DNA of 64,000 nt from Lachnospiraceae bacterium NE2001 (lineage in GTDB: Bacteria > Bacillota > Clostridia > Lachnospirales > Lachnospiraceae). Both the position numbers and the translations under genes were made by a program. The notes beneath the pieces were generated by a model. That model saw only the letters and a program-made list of their open reading frames with translations, made no database searches and had not been told where the DNA came from. The DNA is taken from NCBI GenBank assembly GCA_900110635.1, contig FOEK01000002.1:124001-188000 (forward strand), given 5' to 3'. Position 1 is the stretch's first letter. The number at the start of each line of letters is the position of its first letter. Below, piece after piece: positions 1 through 8,521 of this stretch.

Positions 1-42
1 TAGAGTTATAAGAAATAAAAAATATAAGAATTGGAGGATGTT

Positions 43-525
43 ATGAAGACTGCAATAGTATATTATTCCATGCTTGGTAATTGTGAGATGGTGGCAGAGA
101 GGATAGCTGAAAGGCTGGATGTAGACATGATCAGGATAGAGCCTGATAAGGCGTATCCTGATAAAGGGGCAAAGAAGTTTTTATGGGGAGGAAAGAGTGC
201 TGTGATGGGAGAAAAACCAGCGCTTAAGCCTTATGATTTTGATGCAGATAAGTACGGCAATGTGATCATTGGGTTTCCAGTATGGGCTAGTCGTCCTGCC
301 CCACCCATTGTTTCATTTGTAGATCAGAATAAGGTAAAGCTTGCTGGTAAGAAGATATCTGCATTTGCGTGCCAGAGTGGGAATGGTGCAGAGAAAGCAT
401 TTGACAAGCTTAAAGATCAGCTTGGAATAGACGCTTTCTGGGCAGAGCTTATTCTCATAGATCCTAAAATCAGACAGAAGAATGATGATATTGATAAGAT
501 AGAAGCATTTTGCCAGAAGCAATAA
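43..525 (+). CDS. Flavodoxin family protein
   Basis: A 160-residue FMN-binding flavodoxin-like protein, likely a soluble low-potential electron carrier or small quinone/flavin reductase. The N-terminal beta strand runs into an FMN phosphate loop (YYSMLGNCE, a variant of the usual T-x-T-G-N-T loop). The central GFPVWASRPAPP segment matches the flavin-contacting loop of the family. I chose the ATG at 43 because GGAGG at 33-37 is correctly spaced; a TTG at 31 lies in front of that ribosome site. The gene is followed at once by a terminator, so it appears to be monocistronic or the end of an operon outside the window. The electron partner is unknown. Confidence 0.85.
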   Translation: MKTAIVYYSMLGNCEMVAERIAERLDVDMIRIEPDKAYPDKGAKKFLWGGKSAVMGEKPALKPYDFDADKYGNVIIGFPVWASRPAPPIVSFVDQNKVKLAGKKISAFACQSGNGAEKAFDKLKDQLGIDAFWAELILIDPKIRQKNDDIDKIEAFCQKQ

Positions 526-551
526 AGTCCTGTTTTTGCAGGACTTTTTTA
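526..551 (+). terminator. Rho-independent terminator after the flavodoxin gene
   Basis: The stem AGTCCTG / CAGGACT (526-532 with 539-545) has a short T-rich loop and is followed by a run of six T residues. It starts right after the stop codon. Confidence 0.9.
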
Positions 552-674
552 TTTTATATTAGTGAAATGAAATAAATATTTGTACTAGTCATATAACCAT
601 AATAGGTAATATAATAATATAATGTGAGTAAAGCATAGGAAGCACTGGATGATATGTTGTAAAGGGGTGGAGTT

Positions 675-3041
675 ATGGCCGAGGAGAAGACGTTTCATAT
701 TGGTGTTATGATCGGAAACGTTCATACTCAGCATCCGATGGAGCTGATACGGGGAATATGTGAAGCAACTAAAACTGAAAATGTAAATGTATCATTCTTT
801 GTTGGCGCACAGGGAAATGCGCTTAGCTTCTGGAATGGATCAGAGAATGATTTTAATGCATATAATTATCAATACAATTCACTCTATGACTATTCGCTGA
901 TTGCAGGTCTTGATGCGATAATCATATCGTACGGTACTCTGTGTATATATCTGGATAGAGAAGATAGAGAGACATTTGCCAGCAAGTTCAGAAGTGTGCC
1001 TCTGGTAATACTTGAGGAATATGATGAAGAGTCTGTGGACAGCTTTATCATTAGTGATAATTACGGAAGCATGTACACAATAGTAGAGCATCTTCTGAAG
1101 GATCATGGCTACAGGAATATATTATATCTGAGCGGTCCTAAAAATAATACAGATTCCAACGAAAGGGAGCGTGCCTATCTTGAGGCAATGAAGGCGTATG
1201 GCCTTACTGTGACAAGTGATATGGTGGAATATGGCGACTACTCCTCTGAAGTGGATGATCTTGTTGAGAGGCTTCTGGATAATCATCCAGAAGCAGAGGC
1301 TATTGTGTCTGCAAATGATGAAATGGCTGTCAGTATATATAGGGTGTGTCAGCAGAGAGGGCTTCGACCAGGAAGAGATATAGCAGTGACTGGCTACGAT
1401 GATGTGGAGTTTGCCCAGCGTATGGATCCGCCACTTACCACAGCAAACCAGGATGGCCTGGATATGGGATATAGAGCACTTAAATGTGCCGTTCAGCTTT
1501 GCAAAAATCCAGAACCTGTTAAGATGAAGATTCCTGCCAGATTCTTCTGCCGTCAGTCCTGTGGTTGCAATGTTAAGAGTGCTGCAGAAGGATGGGGAAT
1601 TACTCATCTTCTAGAGAGGATCAAGGAATCAAATGATAAGGAAGGAATAGAAGCTGCTATCTCAGCTGTACTGTCTTTAACGTATCAGAGTATTGCATCT
1701 GCAGAATCTAAAGAAAAAGGAAGACAGTATTTTTCGTATCTATTTGATCTTCTGTATAAGATAATTGATGGAAAAGAAATAATAGATGATAAAGAGGTGA
1801 CTGAGAATTCACTGCTTCAGGTGCAGAGGCTTTGTGTCGAGGATGCTGATGGAAGCCTTGATTACTCAGGATTTCTTAGATGCTTCCATCAGCTTATGAC
1901 ATTTTTCATGAAAAAAACAAATGATCCTAAAAGTCTGGTCAGTCTGGGTATAATAGTAGAACTGACTGACACATATATTGCGTCTTTTGTAATGAGGAAT
2001 GACGAAGATAGAATCCAGATGCTAATGAATAAGAGCTGGGAAGCTCCAGCATCTATTAGATATATGATTGATAAGGTTGAAGATGAAAATGCTTTCAATC
2101 GTATGGCGCTTGAGACAGCGGTTAATCAGGGGGCAAAGAGCGCATATCTGTTTTTGCTGCCTGAGCCTTTGGAGTGCAACAGAGAAGAAGCTTTTAAGTG
2201 TCCGGATAAATTGGAACTGGTAGCAGAATATGTGGATGATAAGGTAAACGTTTACGAAAAGGGCGGTCGCCCGGTTATCACAAAAACAGAGGGCTTCGCA
2301 GCGCATTATCCTTCGTCATCAAAGCACGACTTCGTTGTATTTCTTCTCTTTGCAAAGAAGTATCAGTATGGTGTGATGATATGTGAGATAGATGATGCTT
2401 CAATCGGACTCCTCTATGGAGTGGCTCTTCAGATAAGTACAGCCAAAGCTTATATGCAGATAAGTCAGCAGGAGAACGAGGCAAAGAGTCAGTTATATAA
2501 GACATTAAAAGAGCTTAAAGAAAAGAACAAGGTTCTCAGTTTTGTATCGTTAACTGATGAACTGACTGGACTATATAACAGACGAGGATTTATTGAACGT
2601 GCAGTAGCCGAAGTGGATAAGCATATTGGCTCTGTTGCAGCAATATTCTTCTCTGATCTGGATCATTTGAAGCAGATAAATGATGAATTTGGTCATAATG
2701 ATGGTGACTTCGCATTAATGAGTGCCGCTGAAATAATGAGAGAAACCTTTGAAAGCTTTGGCCGGGAAGGAACGGTTTGTGGACGAATTGGAGGCGACGA
2801 GTTCATATCCTTTATGATCTGTGATAATGAATCTGATACAAAAGAGGTGATGAAGCTGCTATCAGAGAACTGCCGCTGCTTCAATGAAAACTGCGACAAG
2901 CCGTACTATGTGGAGTTTTCCACAGGATGCGTAACATTTACCTGCTCAGAAAACTACTCCATAGCGGAGCTTACCAGTCAGGCGGACGATTGTCTCTACG
3001 AGGATAAAAAGAAGAGACGAGAGAGTATAGTTAAAGAATAG
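675..3041 (+). CDS. LacI-type sugar-receptor domain fused to a GGDEF diguanylate cyclase
   Basis: A 788-residue cytoplasmic protein. Residues about 1-300 resemble the periplasmic-binding-protein fold of LacI/GalR regulators (ending in a DIAVTGYDDVEFAQ-like motif) but have no helix-turn-helix in front. A helical middle region follows, then a GGDEF domain starting at SLTDELTGLYNRRGF, with GGDEF at residues 706-710. Known chemistry of the domain is 2 GTP to cyclic di-GMP. The inhibitory I-site RxxD is degenerate (RxxT), so product inhibition may be lost. No signal peptide or membrane segment is visible, so the receptor domain should sense an internal ligand, probably a sugar. Start ATG follows GGGGTGG. 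It stands alone after a terminator. A related protein is encoded at 20671-22587. Confidence 0.85.
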   Translation: MAEEKTFHIGVMIGNVHTQHPMELIRGICEATKTENVNVSFFVGAQGNALSFWNGSENDFNAYNYQYNSLYDYSLIAGLDAIIISYGTLCIYLDREDRETFASKFRSVPLVILEEYDEESVDSFIISDNYGSMYTIVEHLLKDHGYRNILYLSGPKNNTDSNERERAYLEAMKAYGLTVTSDMVEYGDYSSEVDDLVERLLDNHPEAEAIVSANDEMAVSIYRVCQQRGLRPGRDIAVTGYDDVEFAQRMDPPLTTANQDGLDMGYRALKCAVQLCKNPEPVKMKIPARFFCRQSCGCNVKSAAEGWGITHLLERIKESNDKEGIEAAISAVLSLTYQSIASAESKEKGRQYFSYLFDLLYKIIDGKEIIDDKEVTENSLLQVQRLCVEDADGSLDYSGFLRCFHQLMTFFMKKTNDPKSLVSLGIIVELTDTYIASFVMRNDEDRIQMLMNKSWEAPASIRYMIDKVEDENAFNRMALETAVNQGAKSAYLFLLPEPLECNREEAFKCPDKLELVAEYVDDKVNVYEKGGRPVITKTEGFAAHYPSSSKHDFVVFLLFAKKYQYGVMICEIDDASIGLLYGVALQISTAKAYMQISQQENEAKSQLYKTLKELKEKNKVLSFVSLTDELTGLYNRRGFIERAVAEVDKHIGSVAAIFFSDLDHLKQINDEFGHNDGDFALMSAAEIMRETFESFGREGTVCGRIGGDEFISFMICDNESDTKEVMKLLSENCRCFNENCDKPYYVEFSTGCVTFTCSENYSIAELTSQADDCLYEDKKKRRESIVKE

Positions 3042-3082
3042 TAAGAAGATGAAATAGTATCTGAGTATAGAGGAAGGGCAGA

Positions 3083-3970
3083 ATGCATTTTGTTGATGCA
3101 AAAGGAATACTTACCAGTAACAATGGTCTTACTGGCATGAATATATATCGTGGCTGTTCTCACGGCTGTATCTACTGTGACAGTAGAAGCAAGGTATATC
3201 AGTTCAATCATCCTTTCGAGGATATCGAAGTGAAGCAGAACGCTCCGGAGCTTCTGGAGAAGGCGCTCCGGTCAAAGAAGAAAAAGTGTATGATAGGAAC
3301 TGGTGCTATGTCAGATCCATATATGCACTGCGAAGAGCAGCTTCGTCTCACTCGTAAATGTCTAGAGGTCATACGAAAGTACGAGTTTGGTGTGGCGATT
3401 CAGACTAAGTCTGATCGGATACTTCAGGATATCAATCTACTGGATGAGATAAATAAAGCTTCTAAGGCGGTTGTTCAGATGACACTCACGACCTTCGATG
3501 ATGATCTGTGTAAGAAGCTGGAACCTAATGTTTGTAATACGAAACGTCGTATCGAAGTGTTGGAAAAGATGCAGGAGAGAGGCATACCTACAATTGTGTG
3601 GCTGACTCCAATACTTCCTTTCATCAATGATACAGAAGAAAATGTTCTGTCAATTCTTAAAGAATGCTCCAGAGCTGGCGTGAAGGGCATTATCGATTTT
3701 GGTATGGGACTTACCCTAAGAGAAGGTGATAGAGAGTATTACTATGCTGCACTGGATAAGCATTTCCCTGGCATGAAGATGAGATATATAAAGACCTATG
3801 GAAATGCATATGAGCTTCCTAGTCCAAACAGTGATAAGCTGTTAAAGCTGTTACAAACATACTGCAAGGAAAACGGTATGATGTGGAATCCGTATGACTG
3901 TTTTAAATATATGAATGAAATACCAGATAAATATCCGCAGATGAGTTTATTTGATCTGCTTGATGAATAG
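3083..3970 (+). CDS. Radical SAM protein, SPL/Rv2578c-like family
   Basis: A 295-residue radical SAM enzyme. The cluster-binding motif CSHGCIYC (Cx3Cx2C) lies near residue 25, inside the context NIYRGCSHGCIYCDSR that is typical of the spore-photoproduct-lyase-like Rv2578c group. The rest is a TIM-barrel-like core with GAMSDPYMHCEEQ and a WLTPILPFIND strand. No substrate can be assigned. It starts 41 bp after the diguanylate cyclase gene and may be cotranscribed with it and with the following two-component genes. Confidence 0.8.
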   Translation: MHFVDAKGILTSNNGLTGMNIYRGCSHGCIYCDSRSKVYQFNHPFEDIEVKQNAPELLEKALRSKKKKCMIGTGAMSDPYMHCEEQLRLTRKCLEVIRKYEFGVAIQTKSDRILQDINLLDEINKASKAVVQMTLTTFDDDLCKKLEPNVCNTKRRIEVLEKMQERGIPTIVWLTPILPFINDTEENVLSILKECSRAGVKGIIDFGMGLTLREGDREYYYAALDKHFPGMKMRYIKTYGNAYELPSPNSDKLLKLLQTYCKENGMMWNPYDCFKYMNEIPDKYPQMSLFDLLDE

Positions 3971-4016
3971 ATTACAGTGGACCACTATGCTATCAATAAT
4001 TAGATTGGAGAAGTAG

Positions 4017-4778
4017 ATGGATTACAAGGTACTTATGATAGATGATGACGAGCTGATAGCACGTTCTACATCAGATTATTTTAATATAGTAGGAGTAAAG
4101 ACAGCTTACGTCACAAGCTTTGATGCAGCAATAGAATTCCTGGAAAAAACGCAAGTCTCACTTCTTCTGCTGGATATAAATCTGGGAGATAAGTCAGGCT
4201 TTGAGCTTTGCAGGAAGGTACGAGAATCTTATGATATGCCTATATTCTTTATCAGTGCACGTACCAGTGATGATGACGTTCTGATAGCTCTTAACATTGG
4301 TGGAGATGATTATATAAAAAAGCCATATACTCTGAATATTCTTCTGGCCAAGGTCAAGGCAGTTCTTGCGAGATATGATAAAGCAAAAGAGGATGCGGCA
4401 AATGCAGCGAAAAATGCAGAGAGTATGAATACATCCGGTTCTTCTGAATCGGGAATCGTAAGTGGCAGGATAACTCTACGAGACGGAGTATATCTTGATA
4501 CAGCTCTCCATAAGCTTGAAATAGACGGAAAATCAGAAGAACTAAGAGCTATGGAGTATAAGCTCCTTCTTTACCTTCTGGAAAACTCTGGAAGAGTCAT
4601 AACCAGAGATGAGCTCTTCGATAACGTATGGGGTGATGATAATACCTGCGACGGAACCATCACTGTTCATATACGTCACATTCGAGAGAAGATAGAAGTT
4701 GATCCAAAGAATCCTGAGATAATCAAAACTGTCTGGGGCGTCGGATACGTAGTTGAGAAGGACATAACTAAAGAATAG
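4017..4778 (+). CDS. OmpR/VanR-type response regulator
   Basis: A 253-residue two-component response regulator. The receiver domain (about 1-120) has the acidic pair DDD near residue 9, the phosphoacceptor Asp53 in LLLLDINLG, and a conserved KKPY lysine. A variable Ala/Ser-rich linker (about residues 122-150) follows. The C-terminal winged helix (about 155-250) contains ELRAMEYKLLLYLLENSGRVITRDELFDNVWG. The gene ends 8 bp before its partner kinase. Targets are unknown; the ABC exporter at 7717-11005 is the nearest plausible one. Confidence 0.9.
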   Translation: MDYKVLMIDDDELIARSTSDYFNIVGVKTAYVTSFDAAIEFLEKTQVSLLLLDINLGDKSGFELCRKVRESYDMPIFFISARTSDDDVLIALNIGGDDYIKKPYTLNILLAKVKAVLARYDKAKEDAANAAKNAESMNTSGSSESGIVSGRITLRDGVYLDTALHKLEIDGKSEELRAMEYKLLLYLLENSGRVITRDELFDNVWGDDNTCDGTITVHIRHIREKIEVDPKNPEIIKTVWGVGYVVEKDITKE

Positions 4779-4786
4779 AGGATAAT

Positions 4787-6157
4787 ATGAAAAGCTATAT
4801 CAAGATAGTAATGGTGGTAGCATCAGTATATCTAATCGGCGTAATCCTTCTTATTATTGTTACAGGTAATCTGACCTCTGGAAATAATGGCACAAAGGGC
4901 GAAGTATCAGCATTAAATGATATCGCTAGAACAGCTGAATCTAACCAGTCTGATCTTTCTGTCCTGGATGAATATAACTATGGTTTTGATTATGTGATAG
5001 TGGATATGACACAGAATATCCTGTACACGAATTCTGCGGGAGATTTAACCCAGGAAAAAATCACAGTAGAAACTGCCATACAGAACCGCTATCCATATAT
5101 ATACCTAAAAAGTGGAGATAAAATCTGGGGATGCCTTATCGAGCTTGATGATGGACTTAGTAGTGTCAGAAGGATACGAAAACGTTTTATTATTGGAATA
5201 AGCTTAGCAGGTCTCGTGATAATCCTGGCTATGGCGGGATTTGGATTATATATTAATCAAAATGTAATTGCACCATTTAGGAATATGAAGGATTTTGCCG
5301 GGAAGGTGGCTCAGGGAAATCTTGATGAACCACTTGCCATGGATAGAGGAAACATGTTCGGAGCATTTTCTGAAAGCTTCGACATAATGAGAGAGGAACT
5401 GGCTCAGTCTAGAAGGAGAGAACTTGAGCTTCAAAAAAAGGAGAGGGAGCTGGTTGCGTCCCTTAGTCATGATCTAAAAACCCCAGTTACTGGAATAAAG
5501 CTGACAGCAGAGCTGATGCAGATGCGTCTTTCGGTCAAGAAGGAACAGGATCCTGAAATATCATACCTGGAGCAAGAAAAACAAAAGGAGATAGCAATTA
5601 GTTCAGAGGAGATGGATATTCTATCTGCAGATGCTGAGGGAATCCGCCAGAAAGCCGAACAGATAGATGCTCTTGTAAGCGACCTCTTTGCTTCGACCCT
5701 TGATGATCTTGGAGAGTTCAAGGTTACAGTAAATGATGAAGATTCATCGGTTATTACTAGCTTGGTAGAAAGCTATGATAATAGAAAACTTGTTACTACC
5801 GAAGAGGTTCCAAAGGTAGTACTAAGTATAGATAAAAACAGGATGGGGCAGGTTATAGGAAATATAATTTCCAACTCCTATAAGTACGCAGATACTAAGA
5901 TAGATATATCATACAGGCTGTCAGAAGGATATCTCGAAATGGAGATAAAGGATTATGGACCAGGTGTTCCTTCAGAAGAACTTGATCTTATTACAAATAA
6001 GTTCTATCGAGGTAAGAATTGGCAGGACACTGATAAAGATGGAAATGGCCTGGGACTCTATATAGCAAAGACATTAATGCAGAAGATGAACGGTGATCTT
6101 GTGGCTGAGTCAGATGGATATGGTCTCTCAGTTACGCTGATAATCCCACTTAGTTAA
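4787..6157 (+). CDS. Membrane sensor histidine kinase (HAMP, HisKA, HATPase)
   Basis: A 456-residue sensor kinase paired with the regulator just upstream. It has one N-terminal membrane helix (about 5-27), a short extracellular sensor of about 100 residues, a second helix (about 130-155), a HAMP linker, and a dimerisation domain with His228 in SLSHDLKTPVTG. The ATPase domain has the N box (GQVIGNIISNSYKYAD), G1 (DYGPGVP) and G2 (GNGLGLYIAK). An acidic insert lies between the H box and the N box. The small sensor and the neighbouring exporter are compatible with sensing a peptide or envelope stress, but this is inference. A strong terminator follows. Confidence 0.9.
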   Translation: MKSYIKIVMVVASVYLIGVILLIIVTGNLTSGNNGTKGEVSALNDIARTAESNQSDLSVLDEYNYGFDYVIVDMTQNILYTNSAGDLTQEKITVETAIQNRYPYIYLKSGDKIWGCLIELDDGLSSVRRIRKRFIIGISLAGLVIILAMAGFGLYINQNVIAPFRNMKDFAGKVAQGNLDEPLAMDRGNMFGAFSESFDIMREELAQSRRRELELQKKERELVASLSHDLKTPVTGIKLTAELMQMRLSVKKEQDPEISYLEQEKQKEIAISSEEMDILSADAEGIRQKAEQIDALVSDLFASTLDDLGEFKVTVNDEDSSVITSLVESYDNRKLVTTEEVPKVVLSIDKNRMGQVIGNIISNSYKYADTKIDISYRLSEGYLEMEIKDYGPGVPSEELDLITNKFYRGKNWQDTDKDGNGLGLYIAKTLMQKMNGDLVAESDGYGLSVTLIIPLS

Positions 6158-6168
6158 CATAACATTAA

Positions 6169-6228
6169 CAAAAAAATGAATTCATTCAGCTTTTTGCGCA
6201 CAAAAAACTGAATGAGTTCATTTTTTTG
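6169..6228 (+). terminator. Strong hairpin terminator after the two-component operon
   Basis: The stem ATGAATTCATTCAG (6175-6188) pairs with CTGAATGAGTTCAT (6208-6221) with one wobble position. A-tracts on the left and a T7 tract on the right suggest it could act in both directions. Confidence 0.85.
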
Positions 6229-6294
6229 TTTGACCAAGGTTTGAGCAGGTGTTAATATTCATATTAAGAAGTACAATGTAACGGAGGATTCGTT

Positions 6295-7590
6295 ATGTAT
6301 AGAAAGTTTTATGAAGTACTAAAAAAATGGGAAGAGAATAGTGTTCAGGAACCGATGCTGGTTATTGGGGCAAGACAGGTTGGGAAAACCTGGTTGATAA
6401 AAAAGTTCTGTGAGAATACATATAAAGATTATATCTATATTAATTTAGAGGAGCAAAAGGATATAATCTCATTATTTGATGGAAATCTGACTCCAGAGGA
6501 TATATTGAAAAAGCTTAGCATTCTTCTTGGAAGAAATATAGATTATAATACCACTATTGTAATAGATGAGATCCAGCAGAGTGAGAGAGCTATCACATCA
6601 CTAAAATATTTTTGTGAAGCAAAAGAGAATTATCGTATCATTTGTGCGGGAAGTCTGCTTGGAATCAAAGTGAAAAGGTTTGAAAGTTCATTTCCAGTTG
6701 GAAAGGTATATATAAAGAATATGTATCCTATGGACTTTGAAGAGTTTCTTCTTGCGTCGGGAGAAGATATCTTAAGGGATGGAATAAGGGAAGCGTCTAG
6801 TAAAATGCTACAGTTTCCGGAGGCGATACATAATAAAGCGCTTGCACTTTACCATGATTATCTTATAACAGGTGGTATGCCTCAGGTGGTTTTGAGCTAT
6901 CTCGAAAATGGAAAAAGTGTTTTAACATTTAACAGAGAATTATTGGATTTCCTAAGACTTGCATATCTTGCAGATATGTCTAAGTATGTGACAAATGTTA
7001 CCGAGACGGCCAAGATTACTGCAGTGTATGAATCCATTCCAAGACAGCTCGCAAAGGAAAATCCAAAGTTCAAATATAACGAAATAAAAGGGACTGCAAT
7101 AAAAAGAGATTATTACGGTCCTATTGACTGGCTTGCTGCATCACAAATGATATATAAGATAAACAAGCTTGATTCACCGGAATCACCTATAAAAGCGTAT
7201 GAGAATACAGATAGCTTTAAGATATATTTTTCTGATGTAGGTTTATTATCTCGAGTATGCGGCATTAATTTACAGGATCTGCTTCCAGATAATCACAACA
7301 TATATAAGGGGGCAGTTATTGAAAACTATGTAATGGAGCAGTTAATTGCAAATGGAAAATACCTTTATTATTTCAAACCTGCTGTTAATATGGAAATAGA
7401 TATAATTACAAGTATAGATGAAAAAGTGATTCCTATTGAGATTAAATCGGGTCGTCATAAAAAGTCGACCAGCTTAAATAATTATGTAGAAAAGTATAAG
7501 CCTGAGTATGTGATTCGTATATCGGAGAGCAATTTTGGAATGGCAAACAATATAAAATCAGTACCGCTATATGCAACCTTCTGTATATAG
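6295..7590 (+). CDS. AAA_14 / DUF4143 ATPase
   Basis: A 431-residue protein of the widespread AAA_14-DUF4143 family. The Walker A motif GARQVGKT lies near residue 28, the Walker B region is TTIVIDEIQ, and a sensor-like IICAGSLLG follows. The C-terminal DUF4143 part ends in a PD-(D/E)xK-like strand pattern (EIDIITSIDEKVIPIEIKSG), which in this family resembles a nuclease fold. The function of the family is not settled. These genes often occur alone and in variable numbers, as here, where it sits between a terminator and the ABC exporter. Start ATG follows CGGAGG. Confidence 0.85.
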   Translation: MYRKFYEVLKKWEENSVQEPMLVIGARQVGKTWLIKKFCENTYKDYIYINLEEQKDIISLFDGNLTPEDILKKLSILLGRNIDYNTTIVIDEIQQSERAITSLKYFCEAKENYRIICAGSLLGIKVKRFESSFPVGKVYIKNMYPMDFEEFLLASGEDILRDGIREASSKMLQFPEAIHNKALALYHDYLITGGMPQVVLSYLENGKSVLTFNRELLDFLRLAYLADMSKYVTNVTETAKITAVYESIPRQLAKENPKFKYNEIKGTAIKRDYYGPIDWLAASQMIYKINKLDSPESPIKAYENTDSFKIYFSDVGLLSRVCGINLQDLLPDNHNIYKGAVIENYVMEQLIANGKYLYYFKPAVNMEIDIITSIDEKVIPIEIKSGRHKKSTSLNNYVEKYKPEYVIRISESNFGMANNIKSVPLYATFCI

Positions 7591-7716
7591 AATGAAATAT
7601 TTATCAATATGCATTTAAGAATTTTTTAACAATTTTACAACATCGTTTTAAGGAACATAATTTAGAAGTCATATATACTACTTTCAGATGATGAAAAAAG
7701 AAAGGAAATAGTATAT

Positions 7717-8478
7717 ATGGCTTCTTCTATTTTAAAAACAGAAAAACTCTGCAAATCATTTTCAAATGGTGGCAGACAGCAGCATGTAATTAAGAACTTA
7801 GATATGGAAATAATCGAAGGCGACTTCACAGTTATCATGGGAGCGTCAGGATCTGGAAAGTCTACACTTCTTTATGCGCTTTCAGGAATGGACAAGCCTT
7901 CAATGGGAAAGGTTCTCTTTGGAGATACAGAGATTCAGGACTACACAAATGATGAGCTTGCAGTATTTCGTAGAGGTAATTGTGGCTTCGTATTCCAGAG
8001 TGTATATCTCCTTGAGAATCAGACAATTCTGGATAATGTACTGACAGGAGCGCTGATCGTTCAGAAGAATTCGCCTGAGCTTGTTAAGAAAGCAAAGAAC
8101 CTTCTCGATAAGGTTGGAATCAAGAGTGACATGTGGAATAAGTATCCCAACCAGTTATCTGGTGGTGAGGCACAGCGAGTAGGTATCGTAAGAGCGGTCA
8201 TCAATGATCCGAAGATACTCTTTGCAGATGAGCCGACTGGACAGCTTAACTCAGCATCAGGACAGGATGTTCTCGATATTTTTTCTGAGGTACATAAGAA
8301 AGGTCAGTCAATTGTAATGGTAACCCACGATCTAAAGACAGCCCTTAGAGGAACAAGAGTAATCTTCCTTAGAGACGGCGGAATCGACGGAGAATACAGA
8401 ATGCCAATTTACGGTACAGATGATATTAAAGAGCGTCGCGCAGGACTGCAGAAGTTCCTTGACGAAATGGGATGGTAA
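7717..8478 (+). CDS. ABC transporter ATP-binding protein (MacB/LolD type)
   Basis: A 253-residue ATPase for the FtsX-type permease encoded 43 bp downstream. It shows Walker A (GASGSGKST), the Q loop (FVFQSVYLLENQT), the signature LSGGEAQR, Walker B (ILFADEPTG) and the H loop (VMVTHD). The group usually moves lipoproteins, peptides or antimicrobial compounds out of the membrane rather than importing nutrients. It is closely similar to the ATPase at 16809-17573, including a shared C-terminal F-L-x-x-M-G-W ending, so the two modules look like paralogs. Confidence 0.9.
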   Translation: MASSILKTEKLCKSFSNGGRQQHVIKNLDMEIIEGDFTVIMGASGSGKSTLLYALSGMDKPSMGKVLFGDTEIQDYTNDELAVFRRGNCGFVFQSVYLLENQTILDNVLTGALIVQKNSPELVKKAKNLLDKVGIKSDMWNKYPNQLSGGEAQRVGIVRAVINDPKILFADEPTGQLNSASGQDVLDIFSEVHKKGQSIVMVTHDLKTALRGTRVIFLRDGGIDGEYRMPIYGTDDIKERRAGLQKFLDEMGW

Positions 8479-8521
8479 AGGGCAGGTGGCGTTAAGATAG
8501 AAGCCCAGAAAGAGGTTAACA

